NCBI GenBank assembly: GCA_900107185.1
Contig: FNPA01000011.1
Coordinates: 58,442-122,441 of the forward strand
Direction of reading: 5' to 3'
Length of the DNA stretch: 64,000 nucleotides
Origin: Ruminococcaceae bacterium YAD3003
GTDB taxonomy: Bacteria > Bacillota > Clostridia > Saccharofermentanales > Saccharofermentanaceae
The notes beneath the pieces are model-generated. The model saw only the letters and a list, made by a program, of their open reading frames with translations, was not told where the DNA came from and searched no databases. This document shows, piece after piece, positions 49,887 through 58,422 of the stretch (position 1 is the first letter of the stretch; every line of letters begins with the position of its first letter). A program made the position numbers and the translations under genes.

Positions 49887-51452
49887 ATGGGCGGAAATAA
49901 AGTAGTAAACTTCCTGAGAAAATACATGATGCTTATTGCGATGGTCATCGTAATGATCGTATTCTTTAGGCTCACAGACGGAACATCATTATTTCCTCAG
50001 AACATCAATAACGTAATTTCACAGAACGCATACGTTTTCGTACTCGGAACAGGTATGCTCCTCTGTATCTTAACCGGTGGTAACATCGACCTTTCAGTAG
50101 GATCAGTAGTCTGTCTGGCAGGTGGTGTAGGTGCCATCTTAATGGACAAGAACATTCCGTGGCCGATCGCGGTAATCGCAATGCTCATCATGGGCCTTTT
50201 GGTTGGTATGTGGCACGGCTACTGGATCGCTTACGTAAAGGTACCTCCCTTCATCGCAACACTGGTCGGCATGCTGGCCTTCAGAGGTCTTGCGAACATC
50301 ATAATGAAGGGCTTTGCATATTCCCTCTATCAGGACAATCCTAATCAGGGCATGTTCCTCAAGATCTTCGGCGGCGGCGACTCATGCTATATTCCCGGAC
50401 CTTATATCCAGGATAAGATCGCCATCATGAGGGCAGGTTTCATTAACCAGCAGGTTACTGGAACATACACAACTGACATGGGTCAGCTGCAGCAGACTGT
50501 ATCCCATCTTCAGAGTATTGCTGATGCCGGCAAGGAATGCACTGACATCATTAATGCAGCTGCAAATGCAGACATGACAGTTCCCCAGTATCTGGCAGCT
50601 AACAATATGTCATTATCCGCCGCTGCACAGAATATCTTCAATACAGCAGCTGCATCAGGACAGGAAGTTCCTGCTTATCTCGCAGCTATCGGTAAGACAT
50701 TATCCACTCTCAAGATCTATATTACTTCACAGCTTAATGTTACCTGCCTTATAGTAGGTATCCTCATTGCAGTTGGTTTCGTAGTATTCACAGTCATCAA
50801 CCGCAAGAGACTTATCAAGAAGGGCTACAAAGTAGATTCATTGGCAACAGTCATCATTAAGACGGCATTGATCTTCGGAGTTATCCTCTGGCTCACATAT
50901 AAGCTTGCAGGCTACAAGGGCATCCCTACGGTTCTTATCTGGATCGCTCTCATCTTGGGACTGTTCGCATACATCACCACGAAAACAACCCTCGGCCGTA
51001 ACCTCTACGCTGTCGGCGGTAACGAGAAGGCTACAAGGCTTTCCGGTATCGACACAAAGAAGGTTATGTTCAGTGCATACACACTCATGGGTGTTCTCGC
51101 AGGTTTCGCAGGTGTTCTTAACATCGCAAGACAGATGGGTTCACAGCCTACATACGGTGTCGGTTATGAGATGGACGCTATCGCAGCATGCTTCATCGGC
51201 GGCGCTTCCGCATACGGCGGAACAGGTTCCATCGGCGGTGTAATCATCGGTGCTGCTCTCTGCGGTATCATCAACCAGGGAATGGTCATCGCCAAGACAC
51301 CTACTAACTATCAGACAGTTGTTAAGGGTCTCGTACTTCTCGTAGCTGTATTGTTCGACGTAGTAATGCAGATGAGAAGAAAGGGCGCACAGAAGAAAAA
51401 GAAGGCCGAAGCCGCACAAGCTTCAGCTGAGAAGGGAGGTGCTAAGGCATGA
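49887..51452 (+). CDS. mmsB: Sugar ABC transporter permease 1, with an inserted domain
   Basis: 521 residues, about 120 longer than usual. Typical CUT2 permease elements are present ('GTGMLLCILTGGNIDLSVGSVV', 'WIAYVKVPPFIATLVGMLAFRG', 'YAVGGNEKATRLSGIDTKK', 'AIAACFIGGASAYGGTGSIGG' in order). Between about residues 190 and 275 an Ala/Gln/Asn-rich helical insertion ('DMGQLQQTVSHLQSIADAGK', 'VPQYLAANNMSLSAAAQN') lies in an extracytoplasmic loop before a helix. The insertion could contact the binding protein. The C-terminus is highly charged. It ends by overlapping permease 2 (ATGA). Confidence 0.92.
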   Translation: MGGNKVVNFLRKYMMLIAMVIVMIVFFRLTDGTSLFPQNINNVISQNAYVFVLGTGMLLCILTGGNIDLSVGSVVCLAGGVGAILMDKNIPWPIAVIAMLIMGLLVGMWHGYWIAYVKVPPFIATLVGMLAFRGLANIIMKGFAYSLYQDNPNQGMFLKIFGGGDSCYIPGPYIQDKIAIMRAGFINQQVTGTYTTDMGQLQQTVSHLQSIADAGKECTDIINAAANADMTVPQYLAANNMSLSAAAQNIFNTAAASGQEVPAYLAAIGKTLSTLKIYITSQLNVTCLIVGILIAVGFVVFTVINRKRLIKKGYKVDSLATVIIKTALIFGVILWLTYKLAGYKGIPTVLIWIALILGLFAYITTKTTLGRNLYAVGGNEKATRLSGIDTKKVMFSAYTLMGVLAGFAGVLNIARQMGSQPTYGVGYEMDAIAACFIGGASAYGGTGSIGGVIIGAALCGIINQGMVIAKTPTNYQTVVKGLVLLVAVLFDVVMQMRRKGAQKKKKAEAAQASAEKGGAKA

Positions 51453-52744
51453 ATACATTCAGTATTAAAAATGTTCTCAAGAAGAACGTAATGGCTATAG
51501 CACTCCTCGTGATCTTTGTCTTCTTTACGATCATGACCAAGGGATTGATGTTCTCATCTTCGAACGTTGCTTCCCTTATCGATCAGAAAGCATACGTTTA
51601 CATCTTAGGTGCCGGCATGCTCATGTGTATGCTCACCGGTGGTAACATCGACCTGTCAGTCGGTTCATTCCTCTGCTTTGCAGGTGCGGTTGCAGGTGTA
51701 TTCTCAGTTATCTGGTACATCAACACTCCGCTCTCACTCCTGCTGGTATTGGGCGTAGGTCTTGTCTACGGTGCAATCTTAGGTTTCCTTATTGCTTACG
51801 TAAGAATACCTCCGTGGATCGCAACCCTTGCCGGATACCTCGCTTTCCGTGGTCTTGCCACACAGATTCTCGTAAAGGTTTCAGATACCAGTGCTATCTC
51901 CAACTTCTCACCTGAATTCCTTCACCTCTTCTCCGGCAATATCTTTACCTCTCCCGTTTTCCAGGTAAAGCTCCAGAAACTCGGACTTTGGCTTAACATT
52001 CCCTGCCTTGTTCTTGGTGTTCTGGCTACGGCAGCTATTGTAGTTATCAATTTCATGACACGTGCCAAGAAGGCTAAAAAGGGCTATGAGGCAGAACCTG
52101 TATGGTTTGTTGCAGTTAAGAGTGTTATCGAAGGTGCGATCATTCTCATCCTGTCTTTCAAGTTCTCTTCAAATGGCGACATCGTATTTGAAGATCTTGC
52201 AGACGGATCGAGACTTGAGGTCTACAAGGGCGGTATCCCTGTAGTTGTTCTCTGGCTCATTGGTGTTCTCCTTTTCTACGGAATCATCACAGAGAAGACA
52301 ACAATCGGCCGTCACTTCATGACAGTCGGCGGAAACGCAGAGACAGCAAAGCTCTCCGGTATCAACAACAAGCTTGTCATGTTCGTTGCATACCTCAATA
52401 TGTCAGTTCTTACAGTTCTTGCAGCGCTCATCGTTACAGCAAGATTCAGTTCCGCAAATGCTTTTGCAGGACAGAACTTCGAGATGGATGCTATCGCAGC
52501 TTGTATCGTCGGCGGCGTATCCGCTTACGGCGGTTCAGGTTCGATCATTGGAATGGTCATCGGTGCTACCTTGATCGGTGTCATCGACCAGGGCATGTCA
52601 CTGATGCAGATCGACCAGGACTGGATCAAGATCGTTAAGGGTCTGGTACTCCTTGCCGCAGTAGTTTTCGAGATCGTTTCGAAGCAGGGCAAGCTGAAGA
52701 TCAAAAAGAAGACCAGCAAGAAAGAAAAGGTACAGAAAGCGTAA
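51449..52744 (+). CDS. Sugar ABC transporter permease 2
   Basis: 431 residues. Same family as permease 1 ('GAGMLMCMLTGGNIDLSVGSFL', 'FLIAYVRIPPWIATLAGYLAFR', 'MTVGGNAETAKLSGINNK', 'AIAACIVGGVSAYGGSGSI' in order) but without the insertion. Related Mms systems usually have one permease gene; two adjacent divergent paralogues suggest a heterodimeric channel. The gene overlaps permease 1 by four bases with GGAGGTG upstream. A terminator follows 70 bases after the stop. Confidence 0.92.
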   Translation: MNTFSIKNVLKKNVMAIALLVIFVFFTIMTKGLMFSSSNVASLIDQKAYVYILGAGMLMCMLTGGNIDLSVGSFLCFAGAVAGVFSVIWYINTPLSLLLVLGVGLVYGAILGFLIAYVRIPPWIATLAGYLAFRGLATQILVKVSDTSAISNFSPEFLHLFSGNIFTSPVFQVKLQKLGLWLNIPCLVLGVLATAAIVVINFMTRAKKAKKGYEAEPVWFVAVKSVIEGAIILILSFKFSSNGDIVFEDLADGSRLEVYKGGIPVVVLWLIGVLLFYGIITEKTTIGRHFMTVGGNAETAKLSGINNKLVMFVAYLNMSVLTVLAALIVTARFSSANAFAGQNFEMDAIAACIVGGVSAYGGSGSIIGMVIGATLIGVIDQGMSLMQIDQDWIKIVKGLVLLAAVVFEIVSKQGKLKIKKKTSKKEKVQKA

Positions 52745-52814
52745 TAACTACCCCGTTCTTTTCATAATAATGTTTTCCGGTCACCCGAATATCCGGAATG
52801 CACTTTACCTCCAG

Positions 52815-52847
52815 CCGCCGCGAGCCACCCTCTCGCGGCGGTTTTTT
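52815..52847 (+). terminator. Terminator of the sugar transport operon
   Basis: CCGCCGCGAG (52815-52824) pairs with CTCGCGGCGG (52832-52841), followed by TTTTTT. Confidence 0.92.
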
Positions 52848-52953
52848 ATCGCCGTTTATCCTACATTTCTATGTCAAAAAGCCCCAAACCCTTGAAATAG
52901 ACGAGTTTCTTGTATATCGTTTTCCCAGCAAATTACTCCCGGGGGAGCTTTAC

Positions 52954-54495
52954 ATGGACGCTTTTATTGAAAAAATTACCGAGATCAATGATTTGATCAA
53001 TACTTTCGTATGGGTGAAGATAGGTCTTTTCCTTCTCATCGGTACGGGTATCTTAATGACGTTCGTCACAAAGTTCTTCCAGATCACCCACGTAGGACAC
53101 TGGTGGAAAAAGACAGGCGGCGGAGTATTCGATAAGAAGAGCCATAACAAGAAGGAAGCCGGCAGTGTCTCACAGTTCCAGGCATTGTGTACTGCACTCG
53201 CCGCAACGATCGGAACGGGTAATATCGCAGGCGTTTCCGCTGCCATCTGCATAGGTGGCCCGGGCGCAGTTTTCTGGATGTGGGTTGCCGCATTCTTCGG
53301 CATGATGACAAACTACTCAGAGAACGTTCTCGGTATTTTCTACAGACGTAAGAACCGGGAAGGTGAGTGGTCCGGCGGTGCAATGTACTACCTCCAGGAC
53401 GGCCTCGGCAATTACAAGGGCTGTAAGTATATCGGTAAGATCCTGGCTGTTTTGTTTGCGATCTTTGCCGCACTCGCATCTTTTGGTATCGGCAACATGG
53501 GCCAGATCAACAAGATCACATTGAACCTCGAATCTGCATTCTTCACTGAGAAGGTTAGAGAAGTAGCAATATTTGGAGGCACTGTCAGGGTGGTGCCTCT
53601 CGCAATCGGTATGTTCCTCGCGGTCTGCGCGGGAGTAATCATCATCGGAGGTCTTAAGTGGATCGCAGCCGTTGCAGAGAAGGTCGTTCCCTTCATGGCA
53701 ATCGCGTACATCCTCGGCGCGCTCGCTCTGGTTGCCATCAACTTCGCTGCGCTCCCATCCGCATTCGCAGCAATCTTCAAATTCGCATTCGGCATCAAGG
53801 CAGTCGCAGGCGCAGCTGCAGGCATTGCCATCAAGCAGGTAATCACCCAGGGCTGTAAGCGCGGCGTCTTCTCCAACGAAGCCGGCCTCGGTTCATCCGT
53901 CATGGTCCACTCAAATTCCGACGTTAAGGAACCCGTTAAGCAGGGCATGTGGGGTATCTTCGAAGTCTTCGCCGACACATTCATCGTCTGCACAATGACA
54001 GCACTCGTCGTTCTCACATCCGGTTATATCGATTTGGAGACTGGCCTAGTACGGGAAGGCGTTGAGGACGCGACTCTGGTCGCTAAATCATTCAGCAACG
54101 TCTTCGGTATCGGAGGCGAATGGTTCATCGCAATCGCTATCCTGCTCTTCGCATTTACGACCGTCCTCGGCTGGTCTCATTACGGCAGCAAGGCGATCGA
54201 GTACCTCTGGGGCACAATCGCCGCAAAGGTCTACAAAGTTATCTTCGTTGCAATTATCGTCTTTGGCGCCCTGATGACGAGCTCGCTCGCATGGGACATC
54301 TCCGACACCTTCAACGGCTTCATGATGATCCCGAACCTCATCGGCGTCGTCTCGCTCTGCCCGCTGGTCAAGAAGATCACCGACAACTACGTTGCCCGCC
54401 GCATCAAGAACAAGACCGACGTCGAGCCGATGCTCTCATATGACGAGAATATCCAGAAAGAGCACGCCGAACTGGTTAAGCAGGGCGCAGAGTAA
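52954..54495 (+). CDS. Alanine/glycine:cation symporter (AGCS family)
   Basis: 513 residues, about 11 transmembrane helices. Family motifs: 'SQFQALCTALAATIGTGNIAG', 'GGPGAVFWMWVAAFFGMMTNYSE', 'GGAMYYLQDGLG', 'FSNEAGLGSSVMVHS' and 'FAFTTVLGWSHYGSKAIEYL', which form the Na+ and amino-acid sites. It couples Na+ influx to uptake of alanine or glycine. The ATG at 52954 follows GGGGGAGC; the frame is open upstream only across the terminator region. It is monocistronic. Confidence 0.93.
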   Translation: MDAFIEKITEINDLINTFVWVKIGLFLLIGTGILMTFVTKFFQITHVGHWWKKTGGGVFDKKSHNKKEAGSVSQFQALCTALAATIGTGNIAGVSAAICIGGPGAVFWMWVAAFFGMMTNYSENVLGIFYRRKNREGEWSGGAMYYLQDGLGNYKGCKYIGKILAVLFAIFAALASFGIGNMGQINKITLNLESAFFTEKVREVAIFGGTVRVVPLAIGMFLAVCAGVIIIGGLKWIAAVAEKVVPFMAIAYILGALALVAINFAALPSAFAAIFKFAFGIKAVAGAAAGIAIKQVITQGCKRGVFSNEAGLGSSVMVHSNSDVKEPVKQGMWGIFEVFADTFIVCTMTALVVLTSGYIDLETGLVREGVEDATLVAKSFSNVFGIGGEWFIAIAILLFAFTTVLGWSHYGSKAIEYLWGTIAAKVYKVIFVAIIVFGALMTSSLAWDISDTFNGFMMIPNLIGVVSLCPLVKKITDNYVARRIKNKTDVEPMLSYDENIQKEHAELVKQGAE

Positions 54496-54522
54496 GGTTT
54501 CCGTCTGATTATTTGGGGCATG

Positions 54523-54786
54523 TTTTACCCCAACCCATCGAAAACAACCCTTCTGGGGTAAAATCTCGTGCCAAAATTTACCCCAAAGCGCTAAAAACAA
54601 CCCTGTTGGGGTAAAATCAGCTGTCTTTTTACCCCAAACAGCCAATTTTCATACCCTTGGGGTAAAAAATAACGCCTATTTTTACCCCAACACCCGAAAA
54701 AACACACCTTTGGGGTAAAATGCCCTTCCCCGAAGCAACTATAAGGGGTAAAACGCCCTTCCCCGAAGCAACTATAAGGGGTAAAA
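54523..54786. repeat. Ordered array of TTTTACCCC / GGGGTAAAA inverted repeats
   Basis: Four units, each a TTTTACCCC-type arm (54523, 54577, 54627 and 54680; the second is TTTACCCC preceded by A), a 23-base spacer, and GGGGTAAAA (54555-54563, 54608-54616, 54659-54667, 54712-54720). All four spacers are exactly 23 bases and share A/C-rich, CCCTT-like ends. Unit period is 51-53 bases. Two 33-bp tandem copies, differing at one base, follow and also end in GGGGTAAAA (54745-54753 and 54778-54786). No convincing gene lies here; short frames are repeat-derived. Confidence 0.92.
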
Positions 54787-54940
54787 CGCCCTGATACATC
54801 TGTCCGGGCCTCTCCCCACGATTTAATATTTCTTTTGCAACATTTCCCAAACCTAACCTGTATAGATATGTATAAAGGGGTTATTATGCTCAAATCCCAC
54901 GCATTCATACAATTTTTCTACAAAATTGCATGGGAAATAG

Positions 54941-54993
54941 TATAATATCCAAGTCAATTAATTTTTATAGTTACACTGCGCGTATTGTGTAAC
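54941..54993 (+). promoter_or_regulatory. Promoter and leader inverted repeat of the MoxR operon
   Basis: TATAAT at 54941-54946 has only a weak -35 (TCTACA-like, 18 bases upstream). In the leader, GTTACAC (54970-54976) and GTGTAAC (54987-54993) form a perfect inverted repeat with a 10-base loop, about 30 bases before the ATG at 55025. It could be a regulator site or an RNA hairpin. Confidence 0.5.
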
Positions 54994-55024
54994 CACAAAA
55001 TAGTGCAAAGAATGAGAGGTTTTT

Positions 55025-56020
55025 ATGGCTGAACAACTCGTAATGAACATCAATGTTGATGAGCTCGCCAGAGCAGGCGCGATCATCAAGAACATCAGAA
55101 CTTACTACAATTCCAAGATTGTAGGACAGTCTCAGCTCGGCGTTTCGCTCCTGGTTTCCATGATCGCGAACGGCCACATTTTGCTTGAGTCTGTTCCTGG
55201 TCTTGCTAAGACAACGGCAGCTAAGGTCATGACTGAGGCAGTCGGAGGTTCTTTCTCGAGAGTTCAGTGTACACCTGACCTTTTGCCTTCCGACATCATC
55301 GGTACACAGACATTCAACATGACAAACAACACGTTCGAGACAAAGATCGGACCTGTTTACGCTAACTTCCTCCTCCTCGATGAGATCAACCGTTCATCTG
55401 CCAAGACACAGAGTGCGATGCTCGAGGCCATGCAGGAGAGATCAGTAAGTATCGGCGGTCAGACATATAAGCTTCCTCCGGTATTTATCGTTATCGCAAC
55501 ACAGAACCCTATCGAGCAGGAAGGTACATATGAACTTTCTGAGGCTCAGCAGGACAGATTCCTTCTTAAGGAAATAATCACATATCCTAACGTTAACGAG
55601 GAAGTTGAGATCCTCAACAGAATCGAAGGCGACGTATTCACAGGTTCACAGGCTGTTGCAACTATCGAAGATATCGAGTTCTTACAGAGCCTGTGCAAGA
55701 AGGTTTATATCTCGCCTGCAATCAAGAAGTACATTGTTGATATCGTTCAGGCTACACGTGAGCCTGAGAAGTTCATTTCAAAGGATCTCGCTGCATACGT
55801 AGCAATGGGTTCTTCCACCCGTGCGGCTATCGCTTTCATGGAAGTTTCAAAGGCTGTTGCTCTCATCCAGGGCAGAGCTTATGTAACACCTGACGACGTT
55901 AAGGCAATGAGACACGAAGTTATGCGTCACAGAATCATGCTTAACTTCGCTGCTATTGCAGATGGCGTTAAGGAAGAGAAGATCGTTGATGCAATTGTCG
56001 GAGCAATCGTTACTCCATGA
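55025..56020 (+). CDS. MoxR family AAA+ ATPase
   Basis: 331 residues. Walker A-like 'LLESVPGLAKTTAAKVM', pore and sensor sequence 'FSRVQCTPDLLPSDIIGTQTF', Walker B 'NFLLLDEINRSSAKTQSAML', 'MQERSVSIGGQTYKLPPVF', sensor 1 'VIATQNPIEQEGTYELSEAQQDRF' (in sequence), all diagnostic for MoxR. These are chaperone-like ATPases working with vWA proteins. It is the first gene of an operon whose next genes encode DUF58 and two vWA proteins, the standard arrangement. Confidence 0.95.
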   Translation: MAEQLVMNINVDELARAGAIIKNIRTYYNSKIVGQSQLGVSLLVSMIANGHILLESVPGLAKTTAAKVMTEAVGGSFSRVQCTPDLLPSDIIGTQTFNMTNNTFETKIGPVYANFLLLDEINRSSAKTQSAMLEAMQERSVSIGGQTYKLPPVFIVIATQNPIEQEGTYELSEAQQDRFLLKEIITYPNVNEEVEILNRIEGDVFTGSQAVATIEDIEFLQSLCKKVYISPAIKKYIVDIVQATREPEKFISKDLAAYVAMGSSTRAAIAFMEVSKAVALIQGRAYVTPDDVKAMRHEVMRHRIMLNFAAIADGVKEEKIVDAIVGAIVTP

Positions 56021-56898
56021 ACTTAGACTACGTCTCGAAAATTAAATTCGGGCTAAAGCGTTACAAGACGATAGCTACGGATAAGTCTACGAGCAGAGTT
56101 CTCGACGGTTCATACAACTCCATTTATAAGGGCAGAAGTATGAACTTTGATGAGCTCCGTGAGTATGTGCCCGGAGATGATATCAAGGATATCGACTGGA
56201 AGGCTACATCAAGAAGCCAGAAGGTTCTTATCAGATCCTACATCGCCGAGAAGAAGCACAACATCATGCTGGTTATGGATACCAACAGAAGAATGCTCGC
56301 AGAGACTAAGACCGGCGAAGATAAGGGCGAAGTTGCTCTCATGGCCGGCGGCACATTAGGCTACCTTGTAACCGATAACGGAGACTACGTAAGCGGCCTC
56401 TACTATAACAATGACAAGATGGAGAGATCGCCTTTTAAGACAGGATTCCTTAATCTCGAATTCCTTTTGGAAGGCTATCACAAGTGTCTCAATCCTGAGA
56501 ACAAGTCCGATCTGAACGGCATCTTGAAATACATCATGCACAACATTAAAAGGCGCATGATCGTAGTTATGGTAACCGACACGGAAGGAATCCTGAAGCT
56601 CGATGAATCATATTTAAGCCAGATCACTATGGTCCACGACGTTCTTCTTGTAAACGTAAGCGATTCAGACTTCTACGGCAAGAAGGTTTACAACGTCGAG
56701 ACTTACGGATATCTTCCTCCGTTCATCTCTCTGAGCAAATCGCTCCAGAAACAGCAGAAGAAGATTCAAGAAGATATGGAGAAGAAAGCTATCATAAAGC
56801 TCAACAGACACGGTATTCCGTGGGTTCAGGTCGACACTGCGACAAGAATCGACGGTAAGATCGCTGAGCTTTTGGAGAAGAACAAGCTCATAAATTAA
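56017..56898 (+). CDS. DUF58 protein
   Basis: 293 residues, soluble. The DUF58 core 'SMNFDELREYVPGDDIKDID' and 'WKATSRSQKVLIRSY' is complete, followed by a degenerate vWA-like fold ('NIMLVMDTNRRM', 'RRMIVVMVTDTEGIL'). DUF58 proteins always accompany MoxR, probably as substrate or adaptor. The ATG overlaps the moxR stop by four bases. Confidence 0.93.
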   Translation: MNLDYVSKIKFGLKRYKTIATDKSTSRVLDGSYNSIYKGRSMNFDELREYVPGDDIKDIDWKATSRSQKVLIRSYIAEKKHNIMLVMDTNRRMLAETKTGEDKGEVALMAGGTLGYLVTDNGDYVSGLYYNNDKMERSPFKTGFLNLEFLLEGYHKCLNPENKSDLNGILKYIMHNIKRRMIVVMVTDTEGILKLDESYLSQITMVHDVLLVNVSDSDFYGKKVYNVETYGYLPPFISLSKSLQKQQKKIQEDMEKKAIIKLNRHGIPWVQVDTATRIDGKIAELLEKNKLIN

Positions 56899-56904
56899 TT
56901 AGCT

Positions 56905-57393
56905 ATGGATACAACAGTAAACTTAAGAAGATTATTTGATTTTTCACAGCTTCCGATCGTAATCACGGCGGCAATCTTTGCTGCGCTCACGGTTGCGATC
57001 TTACTGATGTTCTTATATACGCTTCTCAAGAACTATAAGCCGAAGGAGAAGATTATCGAAGAGCCCGTTAAGGTATTCGTTAAGCCTGACATGACAAAGC
57101 TCAAGGCTGAATACATGGCTGCCCTCGATAAGCTGGAGGCTAAGTTCAACGAAGACACTACCAAGATCAGACCTGCTTACGAAGGCATGAGCATCCTGGT
57201 AAGAGAATTCGTTTATAAGGCAACAGGTACGGAAGTTGATAAATTCTCATTATCCGAGATCAGTCAGACAGGTTTCGAAGACCTCACTGTTCTCGTAGGC
57301 GAATACTATAAGCCGGAATTCGATAAGATTTCCGAAGGAGACGTTAGAGCGTCATTAGCTAAATCAAGGAGATTGGTGTCTGAATGGAACTAA
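56905..57393 (+). CDS. Membrane protein of the MoxR/Bat operon
   Basis: 162 residues. One transmembrane helix (about 17-40) and a cytoplasmic helical domain ('AEYMAALDKLEAKFNEDTTK', 'AYEGMSILVREFVYKATGTE', 'SEGDVRASLAKSRRLVSEWN'). Its position between DUF58 and the first vWA gene and its layout match the DUF4381-like subunits of MoxR/Bat operons, though sequence support is weak. It overlaps the next gene by 10 bases. Confidence 0.75.
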   Translation: MDTTVNLRRLFDFSQLPIVITAAIFAALTVAILLMFLYTLLKNYKPKEKIIEEPVKVFVKPDMTKLKAEYMAALDKLEAKFNEDTTKIRPAYEGMSILVREFVYKATGTEVDKFSLSEISQTGFEDLTVLVGEYYKPEFDKISEGDVRASLAKSRRLVSEWN

Positions 57394-58418
57394 AGAATCC
57401 GATTGCTTTATACATATGTGCCGGCGTGGCAGCCGCATTTGTTATTGCGACATTCATCACTATCAAGATGAAGCGCAAGTTCAAGGGCGGTAAGAAGGCA
57501 TTCCTTCCGGAGTATATCAGGCTCCAGTCGATGTACAAGACGAGGATCGTCTGGTACACCATTTTGAAGTATGTCCTCATCGTTCTCATCATCGCGAGCC
57601 TTTTAATCTCAGGCTTCCTGATGGCGAGACCTTATAAGACAGAGTCGAAACAGATCAACAGCTACAACAGAGACATCATTCTCTGCATGGACATCTCAAC
57701 GACCTGCGACAACCTCAACGCTGTCCTCATCGACAAACTCATTGACGTTGTAAAAGAACTCAACGGCGAGAGATTCGGTATCGTTATCTTTAACTCTTCA
57801 CCGGTTCTCCTTTGCCCTCTTACTAACGACTATGAATACGTTGTTGATACGCTCGAGAAGGTCAAGGAAGGCCTCGAGATGCGAATCGACTACTACAACG
57901 GTAAGATCATTTTCTCTGACAAACTCTATGAGAGCGAAGCGTTCATCACAAACGGCACTCTCGTAGATAACGAGGAGAGAGGTTCTTCCATTATCGGTGA
58001 CGGCTTGGCAGCCGCTGCTTTGGACTTCTACGATTACGAAGAGAAGCCCGACCGTACGAGAGTAATCATCCTTTCTACGGATAACGAACTCTTGGGCGAA
58101 GAAATCATGACCCTTCCTGAGTCAGGTGAGCTCTGCCAGGAGAGAGACATCACAGTCTTCGGCGTCGGTACAGAGAAGATGGTCGACGCAGACAGACAGA
58201 TGATGAAGGACGTTGTCGAAGGTACAGGCGGAACGTTCTACTACGGCGAAGACGATGATATCGTTGAGAACATCGTCGAAGATATTAGAAAACAGATTGC
58301 AACACTTGACGATACGAGATATGAGATCGTCGAGACAGAGCTCCCGGAGAAAAGCTTTAAATGGCTGATCTTCACCCTGAGCTGCATGTTGCTCTTAGCA
58401 TTTATATTGAAGGTGTAA
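57384..58418 (+). CDS. BatA-like membrane vWA protein
   Basis: 344 residues. Helices at about 8-26, 52-73 and the very C-terminus (322-342) hold a vWA domain facing outside or inside the membrane as in BatA. MIDAS: 'DIILCMDISTTCDN' (D-x-S-x-T), with Thr/Asp further on ('GSSIIGDGLAAAALDFYDY', 'VIILSTDNEL'). Ser/Thr variation at the MIDAS suggests metal binding is kept. Partner of the MoxR and of the second vWA protein. Confidence 0.88.
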   Translation: MELKNPIALYICAGVAAAFVIATFITIKMKRKFKGGKKAFLPEYIRLQSMYKTRIVWYTILKYVLIVLIIASLLISGFLMARPYKTESKQINSYNRDIILCMDISTTCDNLNAVLIDKLIDVVKELNGERFGIVIFNSSPVLLCPLTNDYEYVVDTLEKVKEGLEMRIDYYNGKIIFSDKLYESEAFITNGTLVDNEERGSSIIGDGLAAAALDFYDYEEKPDRTRVIILSTDNELLGEEIMTLPESGELCQERDITVFGVGTEKMVDADRQMMKDVVEGTGGTFYYGEDDDIVENIVEDIRKQIATLDDTRYEIVETELPEKSFKWLIFTLSCMLLLAFILKV

Positions 58419-58422
58419 TCAG

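Noticed and set aside
52798..52953. Longer start of the symporter gene
   Set aside because: The extra codons run through the terminator hairpin of the preceding operon; the ATG at 52954 has a strong ribosome site.
54523..54786. CRISPR array
   Set aside because: The repeat is only 9 bases, copies alternate in orientation, the spacers resemble each other, and no cas gene is present.
54436..54908. Overlapping minus-strand frames with repeated 'GVK...LPQ' peptides across the GGGGTAAAA array
   Set aside because: They arise from the DNA repeats themselves, overlap the symporter gene, start without ribosome sites and change frame between units.
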